A stretch of 64,000 nt of DNA from Panulirus ornatus (GCF_036320965.1 NC_092232.1:51654982-51718981), one strand, 5' to 3'. Positions 23,926 to 36,391 are shown, counted from the first letter of the stretch. The notes: generated by a model from the letters alone, not told the origin. Made by a program: numbers and translations.

Positions 23926-25784
23926 AGTTGTGTTATATATGACACCAAAACGAGACAGAATAATTCCTAATAAATTCTTGACGTAAAGGAAAAATATGAA
24001 TAGCTGACCGTTATTTATGATCAAGCTGAGCTGTACGTATGACACCAAGAGGGAAGCGAGACACGAAAGGATTACATTAAGGCCAAGTTCAGACGTGATG
24101 TGGTTTTTTGTACAAACGAAGGATTGCAATGCCACTGTGTCAGCCAGCGTCCGTTCTGTCGAGTTCATCCTCGTATAGATACCACTATTCTAGTCTGATC
24201 ACCTGGTGAGTAGGATTTTCGAACCAGGTTCACTTAGAGGTACAAGTCAGGTGGCGAGGGAGTGGGGTTATGCCATGGCTGTTGGTTGGCTGGTGGAAGG
24301 AGGCGCCTCACTCACACCACACGTCCACCGACCCCTCCTCACCGGAGAACAAGACAGCGGACTTCCGTCGGCGGGTGTTGCCTCGGCCAGGGCCAAGGGA
24401 GGCCAGAGGTCATCGAGGAGGTACTCACGCAACAACCCCCCCCCCCCTCCCCCCACTGCGCTATCAACGCTAATAACTACCACCGGAAGCTCGCTGATGA
24501 TTTCCCCCCGTCGACATAATGGAAGGTATTTTCAGAGAGAGGGGGGGTGAGGAGTGTGTGTGTTTGTGTGTATGTGGGGGGGCTGTGGAGGAGGAGGAGA
24601 GAGGAGGTGGTTTTTAGTCATCGTAACGACAAAGGCGAGACTGACGTGGACCTCCCGACACAACTGGGTCGCTATTGCCTTTTCTTGTTCCAATACACAC
24701 AGGCATTACTGTCATTACCTGGGGACGGCCATGACCTTTCCCACGGGAATTACTGATATTATCATCGTAATTCACATTAATATAGAATCTATGTAGATAT
24801 TGTAGATAGGAGTTTGAAGCTTACAACGAGGAACTATCAGGAAATATCTTTATTACCAGACCTTTCGTCTCCTCTTCATAAAACCAACATTGCAAAAGTT
24901 GGATTTTATAATGTCTCGTGGTCTCCGCCAAGTGCAATACCTCCCCAGTACCTTGACGGATTAACAGGTTGAACTGGTTTACACTCGTGATCACCTCCGC
25001 CAGGGGGTGAGGTGAGGGTTGGTAGGTGACAATAGACGGTAGATAACTAACTTGTAGGATACTAAAAAAAAAAGAGGAGTTCATTATGTGGGAGGTGGTA
25101 GTCGCTCATCATGGATGGTTTCTAATTATCGTTAATATTTGTAATTTTTGACTAAGGCAAAGTCTTTGTTGATCCCCAGAAGCGTCACGGAATATAGGCT
25201 AGATTAAGAATGACTGGATGAAGACTGGTTGAATTCTTTTTGAATCAAATGATGATGAGAAAATCTTCAACAACACAGAAATGATACATCCCGTTTCTGG
25301 CCAAATGGAAAATTTTTCAGGAAGCCCCGAGTGTTTGATGCATCTGGAAAACATCTGAGTTTTCCTAATGTCCTTTTAGAACAGATGGGACGCGTCGCTG
25401 ACCCGCCACAAGCTCCCGGGTCCGCCATTTCTGGACAGGAGGAACGCGTCACTGATCCACCTGATCCTGGGTTATGAAGATCAGAGAGAATCAGACGAGT
25501 CCAACCTGACCTCAACTCCACATCCGGACAAGTCGTTAATCTTAGAGCCTCACTTTAGGATCTTTCTTTTCTCTAACGCCAGACCAATTTAATCGGGTTT
25601 TGTGGGTCTCATGTGTCGTCAAACGTAAGGCTTCGCTCTGGGACTTCTTTGGGGGGAAGTCTTAGGTCCACACTGTAATCGAGACCATCTACTTTGGCTG
25701 ACGGCTCCCGGAAGAGATTTTAACTGATAGAAAAGCAATCAGACACACAGACACACCACACATGTATGTATTTATCAATATGAA
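23926..25784. other. no gene recognised
   Basis: Unique-looking sequence. A poly-C run (about 24,438-24,457) lies in a GC-rich patch at 24,290-24,500. Overlapping 60-115-codon frames there (24,206-24,550) have no recognisable motif. Confidence 0.45.
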
Positions 25785-25960
25785 TATCATGGTAGTTATC
25801 ATTACTATTACCATGATAGTTATTATCACTATCATTACTATTATCATTGATATTATTATCATTATTAGTATTATCATTATTACCATTATGATTATCATCA
25901 ATGCGATTACTATTATCATTGCCATTATTGCGATTATAACTACCATCATTATCATAAAAC
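25785..25960. repeat. cryptic (ATT/ATC)n trinucleotide region
   Basis: A mixture of ATT, ATC, ACT and ATG triplets, about 175 bp, old and diverged. It produces Ile-rich frames on both strands. Confidence 0.88.
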
Positions 25961-26119
25961 GCCAAGACCTCCTCTTATGGAACGAGGCTGCACTACAAGC
26001 AGGAGCAGTGGAAATGATGGACTCCTTTTGGGGTGAGAGATCATCGGCTAATTGCCGATTATACAGCTTCGTCAAAAGGGAATTACTGCTTGTAATATAA
26101 TTGCTTGAAGACTGTCAAA

Positions 26120-26140
26120 ATCTGTCTATCTACCTATCTG

Positions 26141-26171
<31 letters not shown>

Positions 26172-26182
26172 CTCTATCCATC

Positions 26183-26265
<83 letters not shown>

Positions 26266-26278
26266 GATAGATAGATAT
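26120..26278. repeat. (TATC)n(TA)n(GATA)n inverted compound microsatellite
   Basis: TATC units (26,128-26,184), then (TA)n (26,186-26,233), then GATA units (26,234-26,278). The outer arrays are reverse complements, so the whole block is a potential hairpin or cruciform of about 150 nt. Confidence 0.95.
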
Positions 26279-27649
26279 GCCTACCGTGTTTTATTATTTG
26301 AACATCCACAAGTTCGTGTCACTACCACAAGATGGCAGAGTCAGTGTTGAAGACGTCTTTGATTGTTATCTCTTAGACATCTGAAACACGAGGCAGAATA
26401 GAGCGTGTACGTGCTACTTCAACGAGTCTGCATACTTTATCAGTTTACATTAGAATCCTCTGTGCATGTGTAAAGCACCCGGCCAAGTTGATGGTCATGT
26501 CTTGGCAGGATTTCTTGGCAATAGCCTATCATCAACTCTAGCTGGCATCATAGTCAATACAAAGTAGCTGGAATGCCACCTACTCCGACATTCTTCAGTA
26601 GTATCGAAAGCCAATTTTATCTTTTTTTTTCCCCGTCTTTCAAAAGTCATGTTGGAATGCTCTCAATGGCCATATCATCCCCAATCTTGTTTGCATATCT
26701 CTTATGGTACTGCCATTCCATCCTCATCATGCAGTCATGAAATGTTTTTATTACTTGAATCTATTGCTTTAATGCATGTACATTATACATTAAGTACAGG
26801 ATTTCCCAGAAGCCTGGATCCATGGGAAAGTGTACACAATCTATTCTTAATCTATTAGTTATTCAAACTGTATTCCATTAGCAGTCATAAATTCTTAAAC
26901 AAATGTTTGTCCTTCAAACGTTCCTTAGACAGAAACACTAATATGAGAACACATCTTCTGACTGTCTTACGTGGAATAACACACAGCATGGTTCACTTCT
27001 GGGTTTTTTAACTTCATTCACGTTCCCATGTTCAATAAACCCTTGTCATCACTATGCTTATATTCTCTCCAAATTCGTTCTCGCCGCAGAGTTATCTTCA
27101 CTAAACCGTCATCACCCTCACTACACCGTCATCACCTTCACTACGCCTTCATCAGCATCATGCCCTTATCTTTGCTATATCTCTCTCTTCGCCACATCTT
27201 ATTTTCGCGATTCTCTTATCGTCACAAACTAAGTTCAAAGTTTGCCTGTTGGATCGTTTTATATTCGTTATAGTCTTCCTCACTCCGCTCCTTATCTTCA
27301 CTACTCGGGCTATCATCATCATCACTACACCTCCATCGCCATACCCTCGATGCCAGCGATCTCTGACCAAGCCATGAAGGGTAAGGTCAAAGGTTAACGT
27401 TTTTAAAAACAGAGAAACATACAGGATACCATTCCAAAAATTGACAAATCAAAGTACATTTAACTTGTGCCTTAAAACAGCCTTGATCACGTACTGTTGA
27501 TGTGTGTGGTATGGATAATTATCAACATATATCGACTGATTTATTGTTCTGGAGAAAAAGAAATCTGATCTTTGACATGTAGACACAGCTGAAGGCATTA
27601 ACGAAGAGTGGCATATAGACACAGCTGAAGGCATTGGCCAAGAGTTCTG
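26279..27649. other. no gene recognised
   Basis: Unique-looking, AT-rich. 27,040-27,345 has loosely repeated TTCACTAC.CC.TCATCA-type motifs (cryptic simplicity). No supported exon or element. Confidence 0.5.
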
Positions 27650-27985
27650 TTGTTATAACAGGGAACACCTCATAAATGTAACATATGAATATTGTGTTCC
27701 ATCCTGTGCTGTTAATTCACAGTAATTTCCATAATGTAATGTATTCACTTTAATGACTTTCTCATGGCGTTGCATGCAAAAGCTGTTGAGTTGGTTCATT
27801 GGTCGAAGAAGCTGTTGGAAAGAGCAGCAGCCCTTAAGGCCCACGAAGGAATTGCAGCTCATCTGGTCTGGTACACTCAGTAAATACTTGTCCATTTTTT
27901 TCTTAAACTTCTCCACTGTACATCACCTAATGTGTGTTGAAAGAGTTTTGAGGCCAGGACGTTCAAAAGGTGCTTTTGGGGCATG
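27650..27985 (-). pseudogene. possible LINE C-terminal fragment
   Basis: The minus-strand frame reads VEKFKKKMDKYLLSVPDQM (about 27,860-27,916). This resembles the conserved F+..LD+YL..+PDQ end of CR1-like LINE proteins. Upstream minus-strand sequence (27,917-28,000) is out of frame. Only this motif supports the call. Confidence 0.4.
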
Positions 27986-29514
27986 AGTGGCATAGAATTA
28001 TACCTTGACCCACAACATTACCGTAATGATCTCGATGGCCTTCGTCGATATGTACTTGTGGAAATATCTAATATGTCACAGACTTCAGCGTCGCCTCATG
28101 GAGATTTTGGCCCTAAGCTGGGTCAAGCCAGACGACGCTGCAACACCTGGGGGTAAAACTTGGCTCAGCCACGCTAAGTCTCGCAATAAGCTTTCTTGGC
28201 CGCTCGTTTGTCCGCACTCCTAGGAGTAGCGTCCTCTTTTTCTTATCGCTTCTCTGTATTTTCCCCGAAATTAACCACATGCGAGCCTTTCCCGCACGCG
28301 ATTTGGAAAACCCAGAGGTACAGAATGGCCTTTGGGACCGGTCAAAGACCGTCGAGAAGACGCGCTGCTTTACGCTCACATGTCGACGTGTTGGGAGAGC
28401 TCAAACAGGGTTGAGCAAGAGTGGCATTACAATTATGCTTTTGTGTTCGCGACACTCCGTAGGAGCAAAGAGGACGACAGGCCTCTCCCTCGCGTTCACT
28501 TCGTTCCTTGCGCCACCTCTCAGCGCTCTGAGTTCCTCACCCATCAGGTCCTGAGCCATATTATCCAGTCACTCGGTTCTTGGTTCTCCCCGGGGTGGTA
28601 CCACCTCCTCCCACGCATCTCCGCCCTCAACGACCTTCTAGGTCCTCTGTTGTCTCCCACCCCGTCCTCCTCCTCCTCCTCCTCCTTCTTCTTCTCCTCT
28701 CTCTCTATCCCCAGGGCCCTTCCATACTTGATTCTCCGAGTCGAATAGATAAGAGAAAATTGTAGAGCAATTAAGGAGCCAGTAATGGAAGGCATCAGGA
28801 GAAAGGTCTAAGTCAAAGATCACCACGAAGGTCTTGCCAAAGGGGAATACAAGTCCATATTGGACCATAAGGCATGATTCTCGAGAGGTAATTACAGTTC
28901 TCACAACTCAAGGGTCGACGTTCTGAGCGGAGACGATCTATGTTGGCGACTAGAACCAGTCATAAACAAATCCTCCTCCATTCCACTATCGTAGCAGCAA
29001 ATACATGAACACATGATCCCGTTGTATGCAGCGGGATTACCTTGTGTTTGCTTATCATAATTAGGTTAGATCTAACGGCTGACGTCCATTTAGGGACTAT
29101 ATCGCAGACTCAATCGTGTATATCAACTCCCCCAGCCTGCATATACCCAAACCAACCCCACTACCACCTCGGGAACCATCCAGTCATAACTCACTGCTTT
29201 TTCTTAACAATCTTGAACACAAATGTGATTAAGAATCGTGTCAGTTAATCAAGCCGGGAGAAAGAAGAGTCTCCATTCCTTCAACTGTCCACAGATAGAC
29301 GTGTAACTTCAGTGCACATCACCCGTTTTGCTACAGAATTGATCATTTGTGGACGTCGGTGCATTTATCCAGTGGGGAGACATCGGTTGATTGAACAGGT
29401 GATGATGAGGGATCGCCCTCTCCACTGCTGAGCCACCTGGCAGGTCCTCATACTTCGACTGGTCGTGTCTTGTGGTTACACAGGTCATGGGTCGGTTTGG
29501 TGGCCGTCAGCAGT
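27986..29514. other. no gene recognised; small (TCC)n
   Basis: Contains a (TCC)n/(TTC)n run at about 28,666-28,697 in a CpG-richer patch (28,130-28,640). A 138-codon plus frame (28,332-28,748) lacks recognisable motifs. The rest is unique-looking. Confidence 0.45.
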
Positions 29515-29800
29515 GGCATGAGTGGAATGTACTGGGATCCCTGGGGGTGTACTGGGGTGATAGGAGTGTACTGGGATGATTGGACTGTACTAGGATGATT
29601 GGAGTGTCATGGGATGATTAGATATACTGCACTTGGATGATTAGAATGTAATGCCATGACTGGAGTGTTAATTGGGTAATTGGAATGCACTGGAATGATT
29701 AGACTTAATGGGGATGATTGGAGAGTAATTAGTTGATTCGAGCGATGATTGGAGTCAAATTTGAGAACTGGAGTGTACTGGGATGACGCCAATCATACCA
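29515..29800. repeat. degenerate 21-23-bp minisatellite, about 12 copies
   Basis: Recurring GTACTGGGATGATTGGAGT with many substitutions and length changes. An old array. Confidence 0.8.
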
Positions 29801-29879
29801 ACGGTGGTTGAAGTGATGGATATACTAGTGGGAGCACTGAGGATAATAGTGGTAATATAGATAATGATGGTGGTAATAC

Positions 29880-30142
29880 TGTTAATAGTAGTGGTAGTAG
29901 TAGTGGTTGTTGTGGTAGTATGGTAGTAATAGTAATAGTAGTAGGTGTAGTAGTAGTAACAGCAGTGGTAGTAGTAGTCGTAGTAGTAGTAGTAGTAGTA
30001 ACAGTAGTAGTAGTAGTAGTAGTAGTAGTAGCAGTAGTAGTAGTGGTAGTAGAAGTAATATAGTAGTAGTAGTAGTAGTAGTAGTAGTAGCAGTAGTAGT
30101 AGTGGTAGTAGAAGTAATAGAAGCAGTGATAGTAGTAGTAAC

Positions 30143-30183
<41 letters not shown>

Positions 30184-30236
30184 ATAGTAGTAGCAACAAT
30201 AGTAGTAGTAATAGTAACAGTAGTAGTAATAGTATC

Positions 30237-30276
<40 letters not shown>

Positions 30277-30406
30277 ATAGTAGTAGTACTAGTGATAGTA
30301 GTAGTAACAATAGTAGTAGTAATAGTAACAGTAGTAGTAATAGTATCAGTAGTAGTAGTAGTAGTAGTAACAGTAGTAGTAGTGGTGGTGTAGTAGTAGT
30401 AGTAAC

Positions 30407-30446
<40 letters not shown>

Positions 30447-30470
30447 ACAGTAGTAGTAGTGGCAGTGTAA
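29880..30470. repeat. (AGT)n trinucleotide array, about 590 bp
   Basis: AGT array with AAC, AAT, GGT, GAA and GCA interruptions. Interruption patterns recur: the run from GATAGTAGTAG at 30,183 returns at 30,294, and the segment around 30,030-30,060 returns at about 30,090-30,120. The array therefore grew by block duplication as well as slippage. Confidence 0.97.
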
Positions 30471-30599
30471 ATCGCATGTCGGAATGCAGCATGCATTAGT
30501 GTTCCCGGGCAGGAGTAGGTAGGTGGGGTGGGGTGAGGTGAGGGGAGGAAGGCTATCAATAATGCAGCGAGAGTCGAGTGTGACCCGCATAACCCAGCC

Positions 30600-30655
30600 G
30601 GGGTGGAGGAGGAGGAGGAGGAGCAGCAGCAGGAGCAGGAGGAGGAGGAGGAGGT
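30600..30655. repeat. (GGA/GCA)n microsatellite
   Basis: GGAGGAGGA with CAGCAGCAG interruption, about 55 bp, at the start of a GC-rich patch that extends to about 30,900. Confidence 0.9.
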
Positions 30656-31107
30656 GGATCGACCCTGCCTGCGTCCGGAAATACCTCGTGGTGCACGAGA
30701 ACACCTGGCCGGCCGCGTCCCTCCCGCCCCTCACTCCCGCCCAGCCCCCACTCCTCCAGCCTCTCCACCTGCAGACGTCCTCTGGTGTTATGGGGCGTCA
30801 CGCTCGCCGGTAAGGCCCCTGGGTCAGTGTCAAGGTGGCGTGTGACCTGACTGGGCCGGATAATAAGTCCCCACGCCGGAGCAGCCATGGTGGCGGGAGA
30901 TATGGGGGAAAATGACTCCATATGGAAAACGCAAGATATGCAGGGAGGATGCGACCCGTCGTCCCCCGTCTAGTGGATGCTGTAAACAGGATCCCATCGT
31001 GGGGTCGTCTGGTGTAATGTGTAAATGTGTCCAGACTAAATAAACACAGGTGGGTCATCTCCCCCTCCCACCGTCCCCTCGGTCAGCCAGCTAGCCATGG
31101 ATCATGG

Positions 31108-31182
31108 GTCCTCCTCGTCCCCCTACTCCTCCTTCTCCTCCAACTCCTCCTCCTCCTCCTACTTCTCCTCCTCCTGCTTGTG
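31108..31182. repeat. (TCC)n microsatellite, imperfect
   Basis: TCC/TTC/ACT triplets running into the hairpin at 31,170-31,199. Confidence 0.88.
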
Positions 31183-31199
31183 TCTCCACAAGCAGGAGG
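31170..31199. other. perfect 13-bp hairpin with TCTC loop
   Basis: CCTCCTGCTTGTG is followed by TCTC and then its exact reverse complement CACAAGCAGGAGG. A snap-back arm created beside the TCC array. It is not followed by a T run, so not a Pol III terminator. Confidence 0.9.
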
Positions 31200-32617
31200 C
31201 CCTACGGCCCAAGACACTGTGGCTGTCTGCTGCCTCCCCAACCAACCAACATCCCAAAAGACCCTCAGACGTGAGGATGGGAGGAGGGTGGGTGGAAACG
31301 AACGAGGCAAGGTTGTAATACTCACGTACAGGGGACGAATACGAAGAACATTTAGTATACGATACTAGATGCATTTATAACACCATCCACATGTATAGAA
31401 TTGATCTAAAGCTGAAGTGGAATGTTTGAAGGCATGTTCTCTCAACCTGTTACATTCTAGTCAAATCATGACACAGTATAACCCTCACCTGTGGTTCTCG
31501 GTAAATATTTCTACAACATATGATATTGAATTATCACGCGAAAACGTGTTGTTTTTTATTCTTTTATGGAATTTTGGGATTATTTTTTTTTTGTATACCA
31601 CAGGCAATACCTGAAACACGTTCCCTTCCGTTCGGATCATGAAATCATGGCATTCTTTTCATGCATGAAAGCATTGAACGAATGGAACAATCCATATTTT
31701 TCTTTCTTTTTTTAACAATGACGTGACTGAGGGAAAGCTTCACAAAAAAAAGAGATAAATAATGTGCTGCTGATGATACATTATGAATCGCGTAAATAAC
31801 AATGACTAAAAAGACATTCATGTACACGAACATGTTAATGGATGTGGATACAAAGACTCAAGGGGAGACACACACACACACACACACACACAGACGGAAG
31901 AATTTGTTTAACAAAGACGTGCATAGTTGCGTTGATCACTCGCAGTCTTCCAAGAAAACGCTAGGGGTCCGGAGCGACAGAGCCACGAAGACAAAGAAGA
32001 AACAATCACGTAAATGAATGAGGAGCATCGTCGAAACACCTAGATGGCAAAAAGCCTTGGTGAGATTCGTGGATCTCAGTGCATCTCAGCGACAGACAAA
32101 ATGGATCGGGCGATTGGAGATCCTTATGGAGAGAGAGAGAAGTGTCATGGAGACACGAGTTCCCTAAAATAATTCAGTTAAATTATCCTGCATCAACACA
32201 GTGCTAAGGATATAAGAGTCAAAGTGACTGATACAACACCATCACTGTTCGACCTTATCTTTCCACGTGATGTAAGAATTGAACACATCCAATACGTCAT
32301 GAAGATGTGGTTCAGTAGGAGGAAAGAAGAAGAGGAAGGATCAGGTAGGAAACCAAAGAGAATCGTACTTATGAAGAGTTTCTTTTGAGCACTTGAGCTG
32401 AATCGAACCGATAAGAGCTCGTAGGGGTATTGCTATTAGAACGGCCCTCCCATCCCAAACCATTGTGAACATCATCAGTAATATATGTGCTGTATATTCC
32501 CTCCACCTCTTCCTCCTAATTCTTTGCCTGTGTGTAGAGTTAATATATTTCCTGTTCATCATACCATTCCCTGGTTATATATCTTTACTGATTCAGCTTG
32601 TGGTTACAGCTATTTCG
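31200..32617. other. unique-looking; short (CA)n
   Basis: AT-rich sequence with a (CA)n at about 31,867-31,892. No frame, RNA or element recognised. Confidence 0.5.
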
Positions 32618-32695
32618 TTAAATAATGATAATGATAGTGATAATGATAATGATAATGAAATTCATTACTATTATATGCTAATACTATTATCATTA
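32618..32695. repeat. (GATAAT)n-like cryptic repeat
   Basis: Repeated AATGATAATGATA motifs about 45 bp long, followed by ATTATCATT, a short inverted partner. Confidence 0.85.
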
Positions 32696-32958
32696 TTACG
32701 TGTCATTGTCGACACACGTAGCAGTTTGAGGAGACTGAACACGCACGCACGTACACATGTTCCAGTGTTCCAGGCAATTTCCCTGGCCTGACTACAGACA
32801 GACATGCGAGCTATGCCAAAAGACGTGTGTCTGACGATGGGGAGGAGCGGTGCCACACACGTGATGATGATTGGTGTAAAACTTTACGTTTCTGAGTCAT
32901 GAGAAAAGTTGTCTGGAAACTCCTACACACTCACATAAAACAAAGAGGCTTACAATAC

Positions 32959-32962
<4 letters not shown>

Positions 32963-33027
<65 letters not shown>

Positions 33028-33062
33028 ACACACACACACATACACACACACACACACATACA
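32963..33062. repeat. (CA)n microsatellite with regular ATA interruptions
   Basis: Pure CA for about 60 bp, then CATACACA interruptions at near-regular spacing (about every 18-20 bp) in the right third. Confidence 0.97.
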
Positions 33063-33226
33063 TACTCAAACCCTTCCACCTCCAATTCGGTCTCCCTCTT
33101 CTCCTTGTTCCCCCTCCACTCCTGACATGTGCTCTCTTAGTCAATCTTTCTTCACTCATCCTCTCCATTTGTCCAAACAATTTCAGCACACCCTCTTCAG
33201 CTTTCTCAACCACACTCTTCTTATTA

Positions 33227-33339
<113 letters not shown>

Positions 33340-33469
33340 TATCGTTACTCAATCAGTCAAACATCTCACACCACATATTGTCCTCAAATATTTCATTCCC
33401 AGCATATCCCACCCTTTCCACCCTTTCCTCAGCGCGTCCAAGACTTTTGCCATTTCTTAGATCATTCAG

Positions 33470-34195
33470 TTATGTTATCTAGATATTCTTGTAAGCTAAG
33501 TCTCATCTTCTTCAGTTAATATGGCATTTGCCGATCTTTGTACCATCTGCAGATCTGGACACTAAGTTATTCAGTGTCATTAATGATGAAAGGTTATATA
33601 GGCCCCAGGACGTACCCCTGAGGCACTCCGTTAGTAACGGGTGACCACGGTGATGATTCACCATTCATTACGACTCTCTGCTCCCTATCACGTAACCAGG
33701 CTTCTGTCCAGTTTCCTGTACAACCTGTATTTCCCAATACCTTACTTTACACATCATGTTAGCATTGGGGGGGACTTTGTCGTACGCTTTTTGGAATCCA
33801 GAAATATAATACCTATTGCTTCAGTCTGTCTTTGGTATTGAATACTTTATGAGAAAATTCAGGGAGGTTTCTAAGGCATGACCAGTGCCTTCTAAAACCA
33901 TGTTGTGTATCATTGATCAGACTGCTGTTCATGTCTGTCTTGTAATCGACTCCAGAAGCTGACATTTGATTGATGTGTGGCTGATAGAAAGGTAATTGCT
34001 AAGCATTCACGGTTTCCCCTTTTGGATACAGGAGTGACGTCTGCTAGTCTCCAGTCCAGCGGGACTATTTCAACCTGGAGAGATTCATTGAAAATATAGG
34101 TTAACGGTTTGGCCATGTCATGTTTGACGTTTTTGATTAATGGTAGATTAGAACGATCAGGACTTGGACTTTTATTAGTCTTTGGTAAATTCTGG

Positions 34196-34196
<1 letters not shown>
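33470..34196 (-). pseudogene. CR1-like LINE RT fragment, copy 2 (dead)
   Basis: Minus-strand frame with NLPLIKNVKHDMAKPLTYIF, then PLDWRLADVTP (33,990-34,150). A FLDSKKRTTKSPPM segment (about 33,750-33,800) corresponds to the motif A region FLDFQKAFDKVP. Motif C reads SADGTK (about 33,535-33,555), so the second catalytic Asp is lost. Highly similar at nucleotide level to copy 1 (33,600-33,880 against 1,925-2,225). It is 5'-truncated at (GT)n 34,197-34,240. Confidence 0.85.

Positions 34197-34240
<44 letters not shown>
34197..34240. repeat. (GT)n microsatellite
   Basis: About 22 GT units at the 5' break of LINE copy 2. Confidence 0.97.
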
Positions 34241-34241
<1 letters not shown>

Positions 34242-34785
34242 CTGGGTATGAACCAACAAGAGTGAGTCTCTTTAATGCGTTGCACAACCCATTAAAATCC
34301 TCCCTTTTTTCAAGTTAAGGGGAGTAAAAGCAGTGGTTGGTGGTGGTAGGGGAGTCGATTTGAAAACTTAACATCGAACCTGACCATATTATGTCACGTG
34401 TATCTCATATGTTCTCCAACACGGGTAGTGGTTACTGAGAACTCTTGGAATACAAGAACTAGATCAAGTATATCAGTTTCTCTCGTCGGTTCTGTGACGG
34501 TTTGCGAAAAAAAACTGTCTACGATAGAGTCGATTAGACAAGCAGGTTCACTCTCTACACCTTGCATAGTTTACCAGCTGATAACTGGAAGATTAATATT
34601 TCCTAGAATGATCGAATCTCTGTCCTTTATCGTTCGTCGTAAAGTCTCTTACATGACAGTGTCAGTAGATGTTAGCTGAAGAGGGCGTATGGATACGAAG
34701 GTTATGTAATTTTTTTTTATGAACTTGTGCGCTAACTTGAACACGCAGGCAGCAGATGTTGTGGACTGAATTTGACTGTGAATTG

Positions 34786-34792
<7 letters not shown>
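34241..34792. other. no gene recognised
   Basis: Unique-looking sequence; a 93-codon plus-strand frame (34,398-34,679) has no recognisable motif. Confidence 0.45.

Positions 34793-34869
<77 letters not shown>
34793..34869. repeat. (GA)n microsatellite
   Basis: About 38 GA units. Confidence 0.97.
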
Positions 34870-34871
<2 letters not shown>

Positions 34872-35489
34872 AACGAAGCATGGGGAAGATTAAAACCCAA
34901 CAGTAGAATCATATATGGTATCAACATACCGCACCAAAAGAGCAGCAGAATCCTGGTGTCACACAATACTATAAAGAGGTTGGATAATAAGATCCTAACG
35001 ATATGAGATTCACACAAGCGAAAAGCCTCCTTGGCCAGTCTATATGGAGTCTAATACCCTCTGAAGACCCAGTAAACACACCTGGTCGGATCCATGTCCA
35101 CCTACTCTCCAACAGCATATTTCCTCGCCTCCAAATCACGCATTTTGAAGTTACAGAGGATACAATATGAGGCTCTCGATCCGTCACTAATGAGAAGTAC
35201 CCCACCGTCGAAAACACCACAGAGCAGCACGAACGAATAGAGATTAAACCAGTTGGTTCACACCTTAGAGAAGCAGTCCAGAGTATGGCAGAGACTTGAA
35301 GACAACGATGATACAAAGCACAGACAAACCCCGAGGTCTTGACAACAGTGCAAACATGGAACGCCTTCGATTCCCTCGAAGCCTCAAAAAACTCAGGGAG
35401 GCTAAAGTTATCCATCGACGTACACAATGAACAATGTTTAGCTTCGTGAATCTCCATTCACAAAAAACCAAAGGATACAGCATGACTGC
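34870..35489. other. no gene recognised
   Basis: A 162-codon minus-strand frame (34,969-35,457) and a discontinuous plus-strand reading of similar length are present. Neither shows motifs I can name. Possibly an old mobile-element remnant. Confidence 0.4.
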
Positions 35490-35513
35490 ACACACACACA
35501 CACACACACACCC
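35490..35513. repeat. (CA)n microsatellite
   Basis: About 11 CA units. Confidence 0.93.
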
Positions 35514-35600
35514 ACCCGAGTCTGCTTGGTATATTCCGCCAATTCCGAGAAGGTAAAGTAATAAGGACTAGAAATAGAGTCGTTCCGACATTTCGCTCAT

Positions 35601-35776
35601 GGACTCCCGTGGTGTATCGCTTAGCGTTCCTGAACGTGACGTATTCACGGGCCTCCCCGCCAAGGGTCGATCCTGCATAGGTTCGAATCCTGGTTGTGGC
35701 AGCCTTTCCACAGTTCAACCAGCTGTTCATCCTCCCCTAAGGATTGGTCGATAGAATGAATACTTGGCCCAGGCTA

Positions 35777-35859
<83 letters not shown>

Positions 35860-35881
35860 GCGTTAATGGGATGCTTTGTCT
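35601..35881 (+). mobile_element. tRNA-derived SINE with internal (TA)n
   Basis: Head GGACTCCCGTGGTGTATCGC with A-box-like TTAGCG. B-box GGTTCGAATCCTGG (35,680-35,693). Body GTGGCAGCC, TCCACAGTTCAACCAGCTG, TTCATCCTCCCCTAAGGATT, GGTCGATAGAATG, CTTGGCCCAGGCT. Then (TA)n and the start of the 3' module TATAGCGTTAATGGGATG (35,857-35,874), after which similarity fades. Non-autonomous; Pol III-type internal promoter boxes are visible. Confidence 0.85.
35779..35852. repeat. (TA)n microsatellite inside SINE
   Basis: About 36 TA units between SINE body and 3' module. Confidence 0.97.
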
Positions 35882-36304
35882 TTGTATATCTAAACAACAG
35901 ATATCTTAGAATATAAATGGGGTGTTCAAAGTTGTCTTTTTAAAGAGTGTGTGGACCATTCTTTATCATAAACTTATTTATCTCCTGTGGTAAATCACTC
36001 CAATCACAATTCGACTCGCTGGTACGCGTTCATTATCCATATGGTTCCCAGGTTCCACCTTATCATTTATCATTACGTACAGGTCTGTTGTTAAGGTCTT
36101 TATCGTAATATCTTCTCCCGTTGGCTCCTCGTAAGTGTCGTACATCCAACGTGTGTCGTAAGTCTTTCCCGTCGACATCGTACAGAATTCCCGTCACGCA
36201 TGCCATCAAGTGTTCTCGTAGGCCCATCCGTACACGATATTTCCAAAGTTCTTCTCTTCTTCTTTTTTTTTTTTTGGCTTCTTCTCCTTGTCACTCTTTG
36301 AAGG

Positions 36305-36308
<4 letters not shown>
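35882..36308. other. no gene recognised
   Basis: Unique-looking sequence ending in a poly-T run (about 36,265-36,276). Confidence 0.45.

Positions 36309-36389
<81 letters not shown>
36309..36389. repeat. (GA)n microsatellite
   Basis: About 40 GA units. Confidence 0.97.

Positions 36390-36391
<2 letters not shown>

Noticed and set aside
27650..28750. Full LINE or host gene spanning 27.6-28.8 kb
   Set aside because: Only one short motif near 27,860-27,916 matches a LINE C-terminus; frames upstream do not continue it.
34969..35457. 162-codon minus-strand frame as a gene
   Set aside because: No recognisable motif. The opposite strand is also nearly open, so the openness is not informative.
35601..35700. 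Genuine tRNA genes (A/B boxes at several loci)
   Set aside because: The A and B boxes are too far apart, the cloverleaf cannot close, and the same body follows at all loci. They are SINE heads.
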